This document shows, piece after piece, positions 16,572 to 24,815 of a DNA stretch of 34,945 nucleotides. The position numbers were made by a program, and so were the translations under genes. The stretch spans positions 1 through 34,945 of the forward strand of contig JAJCZB010000002.1 of NCBI GenBank assembly GCA_029262595.1, written 5' to 3'. This stretch comes from Candidatus Babelota bacterium (lineage in GTDB: Bacteria; Babelota; Babeliae; Babelales; Vermiphilaceae). The notes beneath the pieces are model-generated. The model saw only the letters and a list, made by a program, of their open reading frames with translations, made no database searches and was not told the DNA's origin. The stretch's first letter is position 1, and every line of letters starts with the position of its first letter.

Positions 16572-17870
16572 ATGTACGGCGCACTCAAAAAATTCACACC
16601 CGTGCTCGCCACGCTGCATAAAGCACGTGTGCTGAAAGACTTTGTTACCTATTCATTCGGCTCGCTTTTATTGCGAGCCGTTTCTCTTTTTTTATTACCA
16701 TTCATTCTGCGTATACTCACTCCTGCAGACTATGGCGCACTCGCTCTTATAACAGCTTTTATAACAATCAGTACTGCAGTTATGGGTCTCGGCCTGAGAC
16801 AACTGCTTTCAATTGAATATTTTCATCATAATTTAGACGGGCAAAAAACACTCGTAAACGAAATTATACTTATCTACACCCTTTTTGCGTTACCAATTAT
16901 TACAATTGCATGGCAATTACGCAGCTACATTAACCACTATATTTTTTTTAATGCTCTTTCCAGCTCGGCGCTTTTGGCATGCGTCACATCTATTTTTTTC
17001 TTTTTTTATGCAGAGCTTTTTTACCAAATACTGCAATATCAACGCCGCTCCATGCAACTCACACTAGTGCAAATCATGATCGCTTCGATGACTACACTCA
17101 GTACATTTATAACCGTCTGGGTTTTCAAAATGGGGGTAGCTGGAGTGGTGTGGGCTCAAGCATGCGGACACATCTGCGCAACTGCAATTGCTTTTTTTTC
17201 CTACTATACAAATCAATATTTTCAGTTTTTTTCTTCAAAAAAAATAGTTGCAAAAATTACTCCCTATTTAAACATCGGACTACCCTTTATCCCTGGAATT
17301 ATTTGTAGTTGGCTGCTAGCCAGCTCAGATCGATGGATGCTTGGCTATTATTATTCCATGAAGCAAGTGGGCATTTACTCAATCGCGGATCTTTTTGCGC
17401 AAGTCTTTAATGCGCTTGTGCTAGTACCATGGGCTGGATCGTACCTGCCCTATATTTTGCAGCGATACAAAAAGCATGCACATGAACTCAATAAAATTGA
17501 ACAAGAAAACCAACGTACGATGTGGATCAGCATGGCTACGGCACTGGTGTGCATCACACTGGGACTCAGTATCGGAAAACCCCTACTGCATTGGATACTC
17601 CCTCCAACGTATCATGCGTCACTCAACTATGTATGGATTTTATTGATGGGCCAAGTTTTTTTACTGGGCAGTTATTTTGCGTCAGCTATCATTCAATACC
17701 GCAAGCGCACACTCTTTTTAGCTCTCGCGTTGCTTGCTCCCGCAACAGTAAATATAATTTTAAACTATATACTTATCATACCTCTAGGTATTTTAGGCTG
17801 CTCTATTGCAACACTGATTTCTTATTTTGTGTATTTTGCAATCACCGCTTTATATACAAAAACACTGTAA
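16572..17870 (+). CDS. Polysaccharide flippase (Wzx-like, MOP superfamily)
   Basis: The 432-residue protein is highly hydrophobic with about 12 predicted membrane helices. The N-terminal segment (DFVTYSFGSLLLRAVSLFLL, then LRILTPADYGALALI) is typical of O-antigen and teichoic-acid flippases that move lipid-linked oligosaccharides across the inner membrane; the second half repeats the pattern (GLPFIPGIICSWLLASSDR). It begins 2 bases after glyA, probably by read-through and coupling, with only a weak ribosome-binding site. The glycan genes downstream fit the assignment. The specific oligosaccharide is unknown. Confidence 0.88.
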   Translation: MYGALKKFTPVLATLHKARVLKDFVTYSFGSLLLRAVSLFLLPFILRILTPADYGALALITAFITISTAVMGLGLRQLLSIEYFHHNLDGQKTLVNEIILIYTLFALPIITIAWQLRSYINHYIFFNALSSSALLACVTSIFFFFYAELFYQILQYQRRSMQLTLVQIMIASMTTLSTFITVWVFKMGVAGVVWAQACGHICATAIAFFSYYTNQYFQFFSSKKIVAKITPYLNIGLPFIPGIICSWLLASSDRWMLGYYYSMKQVGIYSIADLFAQVFNALVLVPWAGSYLPYILQRYKKHAHELNKIEQENQRTMWISMATALVCITLGLSIGKPLLHWILPPTYHASLNYVWILLMGQVFLLGSYFASAIIQYRKRTLFLALALLAPATVNIILNYILIIPLGILGCSIATLISYFVYFAITALYTKTL

Positions 17871-17937
17871 TTATTTTTGCTTTTTTAATGCTTCTATTTT
17901 ATGTTTACCGCCATCAAACCACTAAAAAGGAAATTGT

Positions 17938-18939
17938 ATGAAGCTGAAAAAAATAGTGCTCGCATACCTAGTTTTTATTGGGGGAATAACAGTTGCTCAA
18001 CCTATTGATCTTATCGTAGCCCCACAAGAAGGGGGAGGATTTTTTGCTGAATTGCATAAAGTTATTCAATGCCTCATTCATTACGAAAAAGATCTGATTC
18101 GTGCTCATGTTGACTGGACTGACGAATTTTTCCCCTACAAAGATGGCGCTGATGAAAATGGTTGGGATCTTTTTTTTGAACCAATCCCTATCGCGCACAA
18201 AACTACTTTAGCCGCAGATGTTCAAAAAGTTATATCTAATTCTACCGCTGAATTTCATGAACTTCATGATCAGGAATGCACCTCCCCCTGGATTGCATAT
18301 GATCAATTTCTTCCTTACCGAAAATATGTTAATGAAATTATCACTAAATACATTCACCTCAAACCTGCCGTTCAGCAAGAGTGGGATGCATTTTATACTG
18401 CACACATGAAAGGATACACCTGCATCGGAGTACATGCGCGTATCGCTCGCCAGCACGCATGGCTTGTTCCCGGAAAGCGCTTGCCATCACTTGAAGATTA
18501 CTATAATGAAATCGACTCACTTCTTAAAAAACATCGTGGCGCAAAAATAAAAATTTTTGTGGCAAGCGATAGCCATCAAGCAATAAAGCAATTTAAAGAA
18601 CGCTATGGCGATCAAATACTGCATATCGAAGCGTATCGATCGCAAGAAGACAGAGATCCATGCATCATGTATACCAGCGGAAAGTATTACAAAACACATA
18701 AAGATGCATGGCATGCTGATAAGCATAGATATTTTGGCGGCCTAACAACCATGCTCGATTGCTTACTTCTTTCAAAATGCGAATATGTCATCCACACAAC
18801 AAGCAACCTGGCGTTCTTCTCCACGTATTATAATCCAGAAATTAAATCAATCTATCTTCCCAAAGGGGTCCCCCTTAAAGACTGCAAAATGAAAAAAAAT
18901 CCTAGCGTACCGATAGTTAATCCAGTATTAAATCCTTAA
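17938..18939 (+). CDS. Exported fucosyltransferase-like GT-B protein
   Basis: The 333-residue protein has a signal peptide (MKLKKIVLAYLVFIGGITVA, cleavage before QPIDLI). The body resembles the GT-B fucosyltransferase group (NodZ/FUT8-like) as I recall it: an IGVHARIAR segment (the H-x-R donor-phosphate motif), a VASDSHQAIKQF segment (equivalent of the SDD or TDD turn), and CEYVIHTTSNLAFFS near the end (the S-x-x-S/SNL motif). Several cysteines in the mature part could pair. Donor specificity cannot be read from sequence. It is the first of four genes on this strand, with AAAGGAAATT before the ATG. The family assignment is moderate; the export signal is clear. Confidence 0.65.
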   Translation: MKLKKIVLAYLVFIGGITVAQPIDLIVAPQEGGGFFAELHKVIQCLIHYEKDLIRAHVDWTDEFFPYKDGADENGWDLFFEPIPIAHKTTLAADVQKVISNSTAEFHELHDQECTSPWIAYDQFLPYRKYVNEIITKYIHLKPAVQQEWDAFYTAHMKGYTCIGVHARIARQHAWLVPGKRLPSLEDYYNEIDSLLKKHRGAKIKIFVASDSHQAIKQFKERYGDQILHIEAYRSQEDRDPCIMYTSGKYYKTHKDAWHADKHRYFGGLTTMLDCLLLSKCEYVIHTTSNLAFFSTYYNPEIKSIYLPKGVPLKDCKMKKNPSVPIVNPVLNP

Positions 18940-18947
18940 GGAATTCC

Positions 18948-19949
18948 ATGAAACGTAATATTTCATATTTACTCTTACTTTTTATAGCTCATATTTCTTT
19001 TGCCGATCATCCAGCACGCCACGTAGACAAAGTAGTTATCTGGGGACACAAACTTCATAGCCACACCCACTCATATATTCACTGGGGATTTGACCGAGCA
19101 TTTAAGCATCTTGGATATGATACGTATTGGTTTGATCGAAATGACAATGTAACATCATTTGATTTTAGTAACTGTCTTTTTATCACAGAGGGCCAAGTAG
19201 ATCAAAACATCCCAGTTCGGGATGACTGCTACTACATCATACACAACTGTAAGCCCGATAAATATCAACATCTTTTAAAAAATGGGCATGCAATCATCCT
19301 GCAAGTTTATACGCATGACTGCTTGGATCGAAAAGAGCCAGCGCTCTCAAAATGCTTTCACTATGATCTTAACCAACCTATTATTTACATGCCATGGGCT
19401 ACAGATCTGCTTCCACATGAAATCGATGCAGTTAAAAAACAACTTCCTACTGTTATAAAAAATAACACGAATGCACAATTCAATGGCTCTGCGGGAATGG
19501 GAGGGCTGCATGGAAATAAAAACGCAATTGATGCATTCAAAAAAGCATGCCAAGAACAAGGTAAAACATTTACCGTCCGCGGAGCTGGATCGTGTAGCAT
19601 GGAAGAAAATATTGCAACGATTCAAAGCGCATATATAGCACCCGCTCTACAAGGAGAATGGCAATGCAAGCAAGGCTATATCCCATGCCGAATATTTAAA
19701 AATATTAGTTATGGCGCAATGGGAGTCACGAATGCCCCAACTGTATACGAACTATTTGAAAAAAAAATTGTATACAACGCCGATGCACATCAACTTTTTT
19801 ATGATGCGCAAAAGCAACTTGAAACCTGGACACTTGAAGATCAATATGCGCTCATGGATCTTGTACGAGACAAGCACACCTATCTTAACCGCATCGAATC
19901 TCTTTTTTCATTCTTTGAAATGGCTCAAAAATTTCAACAAAATAGTTAA
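18948..19949 (+). CDS. Exported GT-B-like glycosyltransferase (CgeB-like C-terminus)
   Basis: The 333-residue protein has a signal peptide (YLLLLFIAHISFA, cleavage before DHPARH). The C-terminal half has the arrangement of CgeB/DUF3880-type GT-B donor domains: IQSAYIAPALQGEWQ, a GYIPCRIFKNISYGAMGVTN segment, then a helix beginning VYELFEKK. The N-terminal half starts KVVIWGHKLHSHT, a typical GT-B acceptor-domain strand with a His-rich loop. The ribosome-binding site AAGGAAT overlaps the stop codon of the preceding gene (8-base gap), so they are coupled. The function is inferred from fold pattern only. Confidence 0.55.
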   Translation: MKRNISYLLLLFIAHISFADHPARHVDKVVIWGHKLHSHTHSYIHWGFDRAFKHLGYDTYWFDRNDNVTSFDFSNCLFITEGQVDQNIPVRDDCYYIIHNCKPDKYQHLLKNGHAIILQVYTHDCLDRKEPALSKCFHYDLNQPIIYMPWATDLLPHEIDAVKKQLPTVIKNNTNAQFNGSAGMGGLHGNKNAIDAFKKACQEQGKTFTVRGAGSCSMEENIATIQSAYIAPALQGEWQCKQGYIPCRIFKNISYGAMGVTNAPTVYELFEKKIVYNADAHQLFYDAQKQLETWTLEDQYALMDLVRDKHTYLNRIESLFSFFEMAQKFQQNS

Positions 19950-19976
19950 TAAACACATTGCAGATTAAGGAGAAAC

Positions 19977-20885
19977 ATGTTCAAAAAATTATTCACATTC
20001 ATGGTATTTGGACTGGTACTCACAACCCAAACAGCTCCAATTAAAATTTTTACGTATGCCTACAATCGACCAGAATTTGTTGAATGGCAGTATAAGACAT
20101 TTAAAAAATTCATGCTCGATGATTACACTTTTACCGTTTTTAACGATGCAAGCAATCAGACCCACTTGCGACAAATTGAGGATATATGCGCAAAATATGG
20201 AATTCAATGTATACGCATCCCTCAGGAGATTCATAATAAACCATACCTAAAAAGATGGCCCGGAGAGTCATATAATTCTGCCTCTGTACGTAATTGTAAT
20301 GTCGTTCAGTATTCAATGGATAATTACGGGTTTGGTTATGACGGCATAGTAATGATGCTTGACTCTGACATGTTTTTAACAAGACCATTTAGTGTCACAA
20401 AATATATGGCAGGATATGACATTTCTGGACTTGCACAAAGCAGACCTAGCGTAAATTATCTTGCAATATGCCTCGTTTTCATGGACATGAGAACTCTTCC
20501 AAATCAACGTACCCTAAATTGGAACTGTGGAATAATTAATGGGGAGCCCGTTGATTCTGCGGGCCACACGCATTTTTACTTAAAGGATAATCCAAGCGTT
20601 CGCGTAAAATACATGAGTCATGTACACACTTTTCCAACGCTATGCCAGACGTGCCAAGAAAAAGAAAACTATGGGTGTACGCATAATCAAGAATATCTGG
20701 AACGGATCGGTCTAGATGAAATGGCTATTGGCTTTATGCACTCCGGACCTGTCAATATCGAATTTAATTGCGATCACGCTTTTCTACACTATAGAGGTGC
20801 AACATGGGACAAAAAAACGCCGGAGTATCATCGAAAAAAAACCAATCTTATTGAACAATATATCAATACGCTCTTAAATAATTAA
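19977..20885 (+). CDS. Exported GT-A glycosyltransferase, paralogue of the gene at 22952
   Basis: The 302-residue protein has a signal peptide (FTFMVFGLVLTTQTA, cleavage before PIKIFTY). A compact GT-A domain follows, with a FNDASN turn, the DGIVMMLDSDMFLTRP strand carrying the DxD metal/sugar-nucleotide motif (Asp129, Asp131), and a NCGIINGEPVDSAGHTHFY segment probably lining the acceptor site. The C-terminus carries a Cys cluster (CQTCQEKENYGC), suggesting disulfides or metal binding. The protein at 22952 shares PQEIH, DGIVM, DSDM, LTRP, NCGI and VDSxGxTH in the same order. AAGGAGA precedes the ATG. Donor and acceptor are unknown. Confidence 0.72.
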   Translation: MFKKLFTFMVFGLVLTTQTAPIKIFTYAYNRPEFVEWQYKTFKKFMLDDYTFTVFNDASNQTHLRQIEDICAKYGIQCIRIPQEIHNKPYLKRWPGESYNSASVRNCNVVQYSMDNYGFGYDGIVMMLDSDMFLTRPFSVTKYMAGYDISGLAQSRPSVNYLAICLVFMDMRTLPNQRTLNWNCGIINGEPVDSAGHTHFYLKDNPSVRVKYMSHVHTFPTLCQTCQEKENYGCTHNQEYLERIGLDEMAIGFMHSGPVNIEFNCDHAFLHYRGATWDKKTPEYHRKKTNLIEQYINTLLNN

Positions 20886-20904
20886 TACAAAAAAAGGATT
20901 TTTT

Positions 20905-21687
20905 ATGAAAAAAATTATGTATAGTTTTACTTTTATTTCACTTTTTTCAAGCATCACTCATGCATCCCAAATCGTTGAACAAAAATTAACGCCATTCAAA
21001 GCCTATTTGCACGAAGGCACCTATGCCGGAGCTGACTGGAGCAGATACGCCGTTAAACCCGCCTCCCGAGCTACTACTTTTTTGCAAGCATTTAGTCATT
21101 TTGCAGAAAACAATGGAAAAGTGGTCGTAGAACTAGGAACCTCACATAGCTTTGTGCATGGTGGACTTCCTGGGTGCGATAGTGATGACACAAGATATTG
21201 GAATCCGAATAAACCAGAAGACTGGGATTGGGGCGCAGGATTCTTTACACGTATGGCAGCGGAAGCGCTTGGACACCTTAACCCAACAATCTATACCGTC
21301 GATTTGCATGCGCCAGCAATCAGACGATGCCAAATCATGACTGAATCATTTAAATCATTGATTCAATATCGTGTTATGGATTCTGTACGGTTTCTTCGCA
21401 ATTGCGACCTCGTACAAAAAATAGACCTTCTTTATTTAGATACCGGATATGTATGGCCGGCCGAACCAACTGCTCAATTGCAATTGCGCGAAGCGCAAGC
21501 CGTGGTTGAACGAAATTTAATGGCACCCGGTGGGATCATATTAATTGATGACGTGCAAAATCAAACACCATATAAATTTGGAGACACCACTAAACACGGA
21601 AAAGCTCGATACTCAATTCCTTACTTGCTTGCTAATGGATTTGAAATGGTATCTGATGAATACCAAGTTATTTTAAGAAAAAAATAA
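20905..21687 (+). CDS. Exported SAM-dependent methyltransferase-like protein
   Basis: The 260-residue protein has a signal peptide (MYSFTFISLFSSITHA, cleavage before SQIVEQ). The Rossmann methyltransferase pattern follows: motif I VVVELGTSHSFVHGG, motif II IYTVDLHAP, motif IV IDLLYLDTG, and motif V GGIILIDDV, close to the Methyltransf_24 layout. Typical substrates of relatives are sugars or glycolipids. An exported methyltransferase is unexpected because SAM is cytosolic. It is the last gene of the four-gene + strand run; AAAGGA lies 6 bases before the ATG. A divergent, SAM-independent use of the fold is possible. Confidence 0.7.
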   Translation: MKKIMYSFTFISLFSSITHASQIVEQKLTPFKAYLHEGTYAGADWSRYAVKPASRATTFLQAFSHFAENNGKVVVELGTSHSFVHGGLPGCDSDDTRYWNPNKPEDWDWGAGFFTRMAAEALGHLNPTIYTVDLHAPAIRRCQIMTESFKSLIQYRVMDSVRFLRNCDLVQKIDLLYLDTGYVWPAEPTAQLQLREAQAVVERNLMAPGGIILIDDVQNQTPYKFGDTTKHGKARYSIPYLLANGFEMVSDEYQVILRKK

Positions 21688-21693
21688 CCGCTA

Positions 21694-22767
21694 TTATTGG
21701 TGGGTTAACCCTTGAAAAAGGTTAACCCACTCCTGAACCATTTCCTCACGATGACGTTTTCCAAATGCTCTTATTGTTTCTTTCATCTCAACATAATTCG
21801 TCGATTCTACTTTCCGCTTTAAATCATCCCATGAATCAAAATATACAAGCGCGTCTTTAAATTCTTCAAAATACCACTCAGACCACTGTAAGTTTCCTCC
21901 CATTCCTCCACGAATGAATCCAAGTTGAGTTAGAAAACGCATGCTTGGAACGAAGTGCACAATACCACGTTGTAAATTCTCAAATAAGGCTAAATTCGAA
22001 AATGCATACGGGAAAAAAAGAACTCCCTTAAATCCCTTCAAATCTTCTGGGCCATTATATGCCCCTCTCCAAACGCCAATCCCTCTTTGATTGCATTCCC
22101 TCAGAGCAATCTGCACTCGATTCTCTTCTAAGCGCGGAAAAAGAAGAAGCGTATTTTCTTTATCAAGATTTGCAGGAACACCCGAAACAACCTCACTTGT
22201 ATCTTCTTTTTTTCCTAATGGTTTGATGGTGCGCGTGCCAACGTCTACGCCACGACGTTTAGCGTACACATGCTCATACGGGGTGTACGAAACGAATCGA
22301 ACATTTGGCTGAGTAGCCGCTTTACGCATTAAATCATAATACTCCGCATCAGGAAATCGCTCCTCAACCCCGCGCCCATGGGCGTAATCAAACCGATTAC
22401 ATATCCAAATAATCAAAGGCTTACTCCACCCATTTCTTAAAAAAATTGTCGATAATGGAACTGTATCTGAAGTAATTACTGCATCAAATTGATTAAAAAA
22501 ATCTTTGTGCCGATCCCATACTCGTTTGGCCCGTTTTGGCCCCACATTATAAATTTCATTTCCGGCGCTAAACCCTTCCCAAAAATCCCGTGGTAGATCT
22601 TGAACGTACCAAGTGGTTAATTCTAAATCGAGTTCCTTTGCCACCTCTTCAAAGTCTTGTTTGCACCCATTATGAAACGTCATGTGCAATACCTTTAAAC
22701 GCGCTTCAAGACTAAAGCTTGCTGACAATAATACCGCTGCTAAAAACACCAATACATATTGCTTCAT
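21694..22767 (-). CDS. Exported GT-B-like protein, probable glycosyltransferase
   Basis: The 357-residue protein has a signal peptide (MKQYVLVFLAAVLLSASFSLEA). The mature part begins RLKVLHMTFHNGC, a GT-B first strand; ITSDTVPLSTIF and KPLIIWICNRFDYA resemble acceptor-domain strands, and the C-terminal half has FFPYAFSNLALFENLQRG, like the donor-site helix of GT-B enzymes where family members select the sugar nucleotide. I do not recognise the exact family. It converges on the methyltransferase gene with 6 bases between stops, and a strong inverted repeat lies inside its last codons. AAAGGAATTCT precedes the ATG. Confidence 0.55.
   Translation of the reverse strand: MKQYVLVFLAAVLLSASFSLEARLKVLHMTFHNGCKQDFEEVAKELDLELTTWYVQDLPRDFWEGFSAGNEIYNVGPKRAKRVWDRHKDFFNQFDAVITSDTVPLSTIFLRNGWSKPLIIWICNRFDYAHGRGVEERFPDAEYYDLMRKAATQPNVRFVSYTPYEHVYAKRRGVDVGTRTIKPLGKKEDTSEVVSGVPANLDKENTLLLFPRLEENRVQIALRECNQRGIGVWRGAYNGPEDLKGFKGVLFFPYAFSNLALFENLQRGIVHFVPSMRFLTQLGFIRGGMGGNLQWSEWYFEEFKDALVYFDSWDDLKRKVESTNYVEMKETIRAFGKRHREEMVQEWVNLFQGLTHQ
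21700..21730. repeat. 11-bp perfect inverted repeat within the 3' end of the minus-strand gene
   Basis: gtgggttaacc (21700-21710) pairs with ggttaacccac (21720-21730) around a 9-base loop. It encodes the VNLFQGLT part of the C-terminus of the GT-B-like protein and lies beside the convergent stops. There is no clear T tract on either side, so it may act as a weak bidirectional terminator or an mRNA end stabiliser. Confidence 0.6.
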
Positions 22768-22885
22768 AGAATTCCTTTCTAATGGAAATATTTATTTTCT
22801 CGTAACGACGTATTGACTCGGATCCAGTAAAGCACACTCTTTCAATGTCTGCAAACCCGCAAATAATTTAATATTTGAAAAAATA

Positions 22886-22915
22886 TTGAAACTCTAAAAA
22901 ATAGTTTGATAGAAT
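22886..22915 (+). promoter_or_regulatory. Possible sigma70-like promoter of the exported GT-A gene
   Basis: TTGAAA (22886-22891), 18-base spacer, TAGAAT (22910-22915), about 37 bases before the ATG at 22952, in an AT-rich divergent intergenic region. Confidence 0.5.
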
Positions 22916-22951
22916 ATAAGCAATTGTTCCAAAATAAGAGGAAGGTATACT

Positions 22952-23890
22952 ATGTCAAAATTTTTTTTTCGCATTGTCGCCATAAGTTCAACGCTTTTGT
23001 GCTTTATGGCTACAGAAACAAAAGTTCTTATTATTACACATAACTTCAATAGCCCAGCATTTATTGAATTACAACATAAAACCTTCGATAAATTCGTGCA
23101 AAACGAGTATGAATATGTAGTTTTTAATGATGCTAATAACGAACCTATGGCTCGGAAGATTGCCGAAACTTGCGCGCAGTATGGAGTAAGGTGTGTTCGA
23201 ATACCACAAGAAATCCATACGCGTCCCTATCTGCCTCGTCAGCCAAGAGACCCTTTGCAACGACCAAATATCAGACATGCCAATTGCGTACAATACTCTT
23301 TTGATACACTCGGCTTCGATCATGATGGAATTGTTATGGTAATTGATTCAGATATGATGCTTACAAGGCCGCTGAACTTTGAAGAATATATGGCCGATAA
23401 AGACATTGCGGCCTTTATGAAAGGAAGCAGTCCTAACGTTGGTTATTTATGCCCAGCACTCTGCATTTTTAAAATGAATGCACTTCCAGATCCACACTCT
23501 ATGAACTTCAACTGCGGCATTGCTGATGGAGCAAGTGTTGACTCCGGAGGATGGACGCATTATTACATCAAAAAATATCGTGAACAATTAAAACTTGTAG
23601 GTGTAAGCTACTTGCCGAGCTACAGCCTCTGGCTTGGAAACCACGATATCCATAGCCCAGTGGATCATTCTATTCCTGATCATATAAAAATAGCTAAATA
23701 CCAACAACTCGGCTTCAATGAGCAAGAAATACAATTTCTGCTGGCAAAACCTGATACGTTTGAGTTTTTTTTAGATTTGCATTTTTTACATTATCATGGC
23801 GCGACCAATTACAGCAATCAGCCGAGTGGATATCATGCTAGAAAACTACAAATCTTTAGAGAATTTGTTCAAAATCTTGTGAGCACGTAG
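22952..23890 (+). CDS. Exported GT-A glycosyltransferase, paralogue of the gene at 19977
   Basis: The 312-residue protein has a signal-type N-terminus (FFFRIVAISSTLLCFMA, then TETKVLII). The GT-A features match its paralogue: FNDANN turn, DGIVMVIDSDMMLTRP with DxD at Asp132 and Asp134, NCGIADGASVDSGGWTH in the acceptor region, and LHFLHYHGATNYSN near the end (paralogue: HAFLHYRGATWDK). It lacks the Cys cluster of the paralogue and has a different loop after YLP, so acceptor specificity has probably diverged. It is a single transcription unit, separated from its paralogue by a methyltransferase gene and an oppositely oriented gene. AGGAAGG lies before the ATG. Confidence 0.72.
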   Translation: MSKFFFRIVAISSTLLCFMATETKVLIITHNFNSPAFIELQHKTFDKFVQNEYEYVVFNDANNEPMARKIAETCAQYGVRCVRIPQEIHTRPYLPRQPRDPLQRPNIRHANCVQYSFDTLGFDHDGIVMVIDSDMMLTRPLNFEEYMADKDIAAFMKGSSPNVGYLCPALCIFKMNALPDPHSMNFNCGIADGASVDSGGWTHYYIKKYREQLKLVGVSYLPSYSLWLGNHDIHSPVDHSIPDHIKIAKYQQLGFNEQEIQFLLAKPDTFEFFLDLHFLHYHGATNYSNQPSGYHARKLQIFREFVQNLVST

Positions 23891-23900
23891 TACACATTTC

Positions 23901-24815
23901 TCACTTTTGAGTTTTTTTTAGCATATAAAACCTATACAACCCCTGACAATAGCCCTTAAATTGTTGAAAGTTGAGACATACAATTGATTGCATGAACAAG
24001 CCAAACATCGACCACCAATATGCAAACATAAGCAAACGCGAATGTGTATAAAAATTTTTAAAAAAAAGATAACTATAGTTATATGCAAACATCTCATTCA
24101 CTACAGTTTCTTTTTCTCGCGCAACAGGACTTTCGTTGTGCTGTAAGCGCGCTTTTGGATTGTAAAAAAGCTGTTTTTTTTGCGAAATGCGACGAGCGAT
24201 ATCTGCATCTTCCATATACGAATACCCTTGAAACGTTTCATCAAATTTTTGAGTTTTTAACACCTCTTTTCTAAACGCCATGCAGCACCCACCAACAACC
24301 TCTACCTGTTTAAATTTATTTGTTCCAAACGCGTGTGTCGGCATGCCTGACCACGTAAAATTTCCCGAAGCCTGCTCGCGTGGCAATAAAAAGAATCTAC
24401 GAAACCATTGATAGCGCGCAGAAACATTTCGATTAATGTTGGTGATATCTCCCATGCCGCCCACATATCCAGGGTGTGTTTCAAATGCTTCATTCATAGC
24501 CGAAAGATACTCTTTCTCAAGAATCACATCATCATCAAAAAAATAAATAATTGCTCCCCGCGCGTGAGCAATACCTACATTTCGTTGGCGAGTAAGGCCC
24601 GGTGACGTATGAATGTATCTCAGTTGAGTCGCCAAAAATTGCTTCTCGTTGAAATGCTCTTGAAATTGTTTTTCTTTTTGCAGTGGTACATCGCTGCTAT
24701 CAACGACAATAAGCTCTTGTGGCGGATAAGTTTGGCATGCAAGAGAATCTAAACACGCAATGAGATCAGTAAGCCGATTCCTCGTGCAAATTACTACGCT
24801 TTCTCTGGTTTCCAT
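23901..24815 (-). CDS. Family 2 glycosyltransferase (cytoplasmic)
   Basis: The 304-residue GT-A enzyme has no signal peptide. ESVVICTRNR opens the nucleotide-binding fold, LIVVDSSD follows, YFFDDDVILE carries the D-x-D motif, and the GYSYMEDADIARR segment is the ED-x-D catalytic-base region typical of GT2. A hydrophobic C-terminal stretch (LLMFAYWWSMFGLFMQSIV) may associate with the membrane. ATG 24815 is preferred over ATG 24845 because AGGA lies upstream; the gene then overlaps the 3' end of the GT4 gene by 50 bases. It is the last gene of the cytoplasmic glycan operon. Confidence 0.85.
   Translation of the reverse strand: METRESVVICTRNRLTDLIACLDSLACQTYPPQELIVVDSSDVPLQKEKQFQEHFNEKQFLATQLRYIHTSPGLTRQRNVGIAHARGAIIYFFDDDVILEKEYLSAMNEAFETHPGYVGGMGDITNINRNVSARYQWFRRFFLLPREQASGNFTWSGMPTHAFGTNKFKQVEVVGGCCMAFRKEVLKTQKFDETFQGYSYMEDADIARRISQKKQLFYNPKARLQHNESPVAREKETVVNEMFAYNYSYLFFKNFYTHSRLLMFAYWWSMFGLFMQSIVCLNFQQFKGYCQGLYRFYMLKKTQK

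Noticed and set aside
17522-17941. 139-codon open frame on the + strand
   Set aside because: Overlaps the end of the flippase in another frame and runs into the next gene's start; no family features and a composition typical of an out-of-frame membrane gene.
23888-23925. Possible terminator between the convergent genes at 23890 and 23901
   Set aside because: Only a 4-bp stem (ctca/tgag) can form before the T run; too weak to call.
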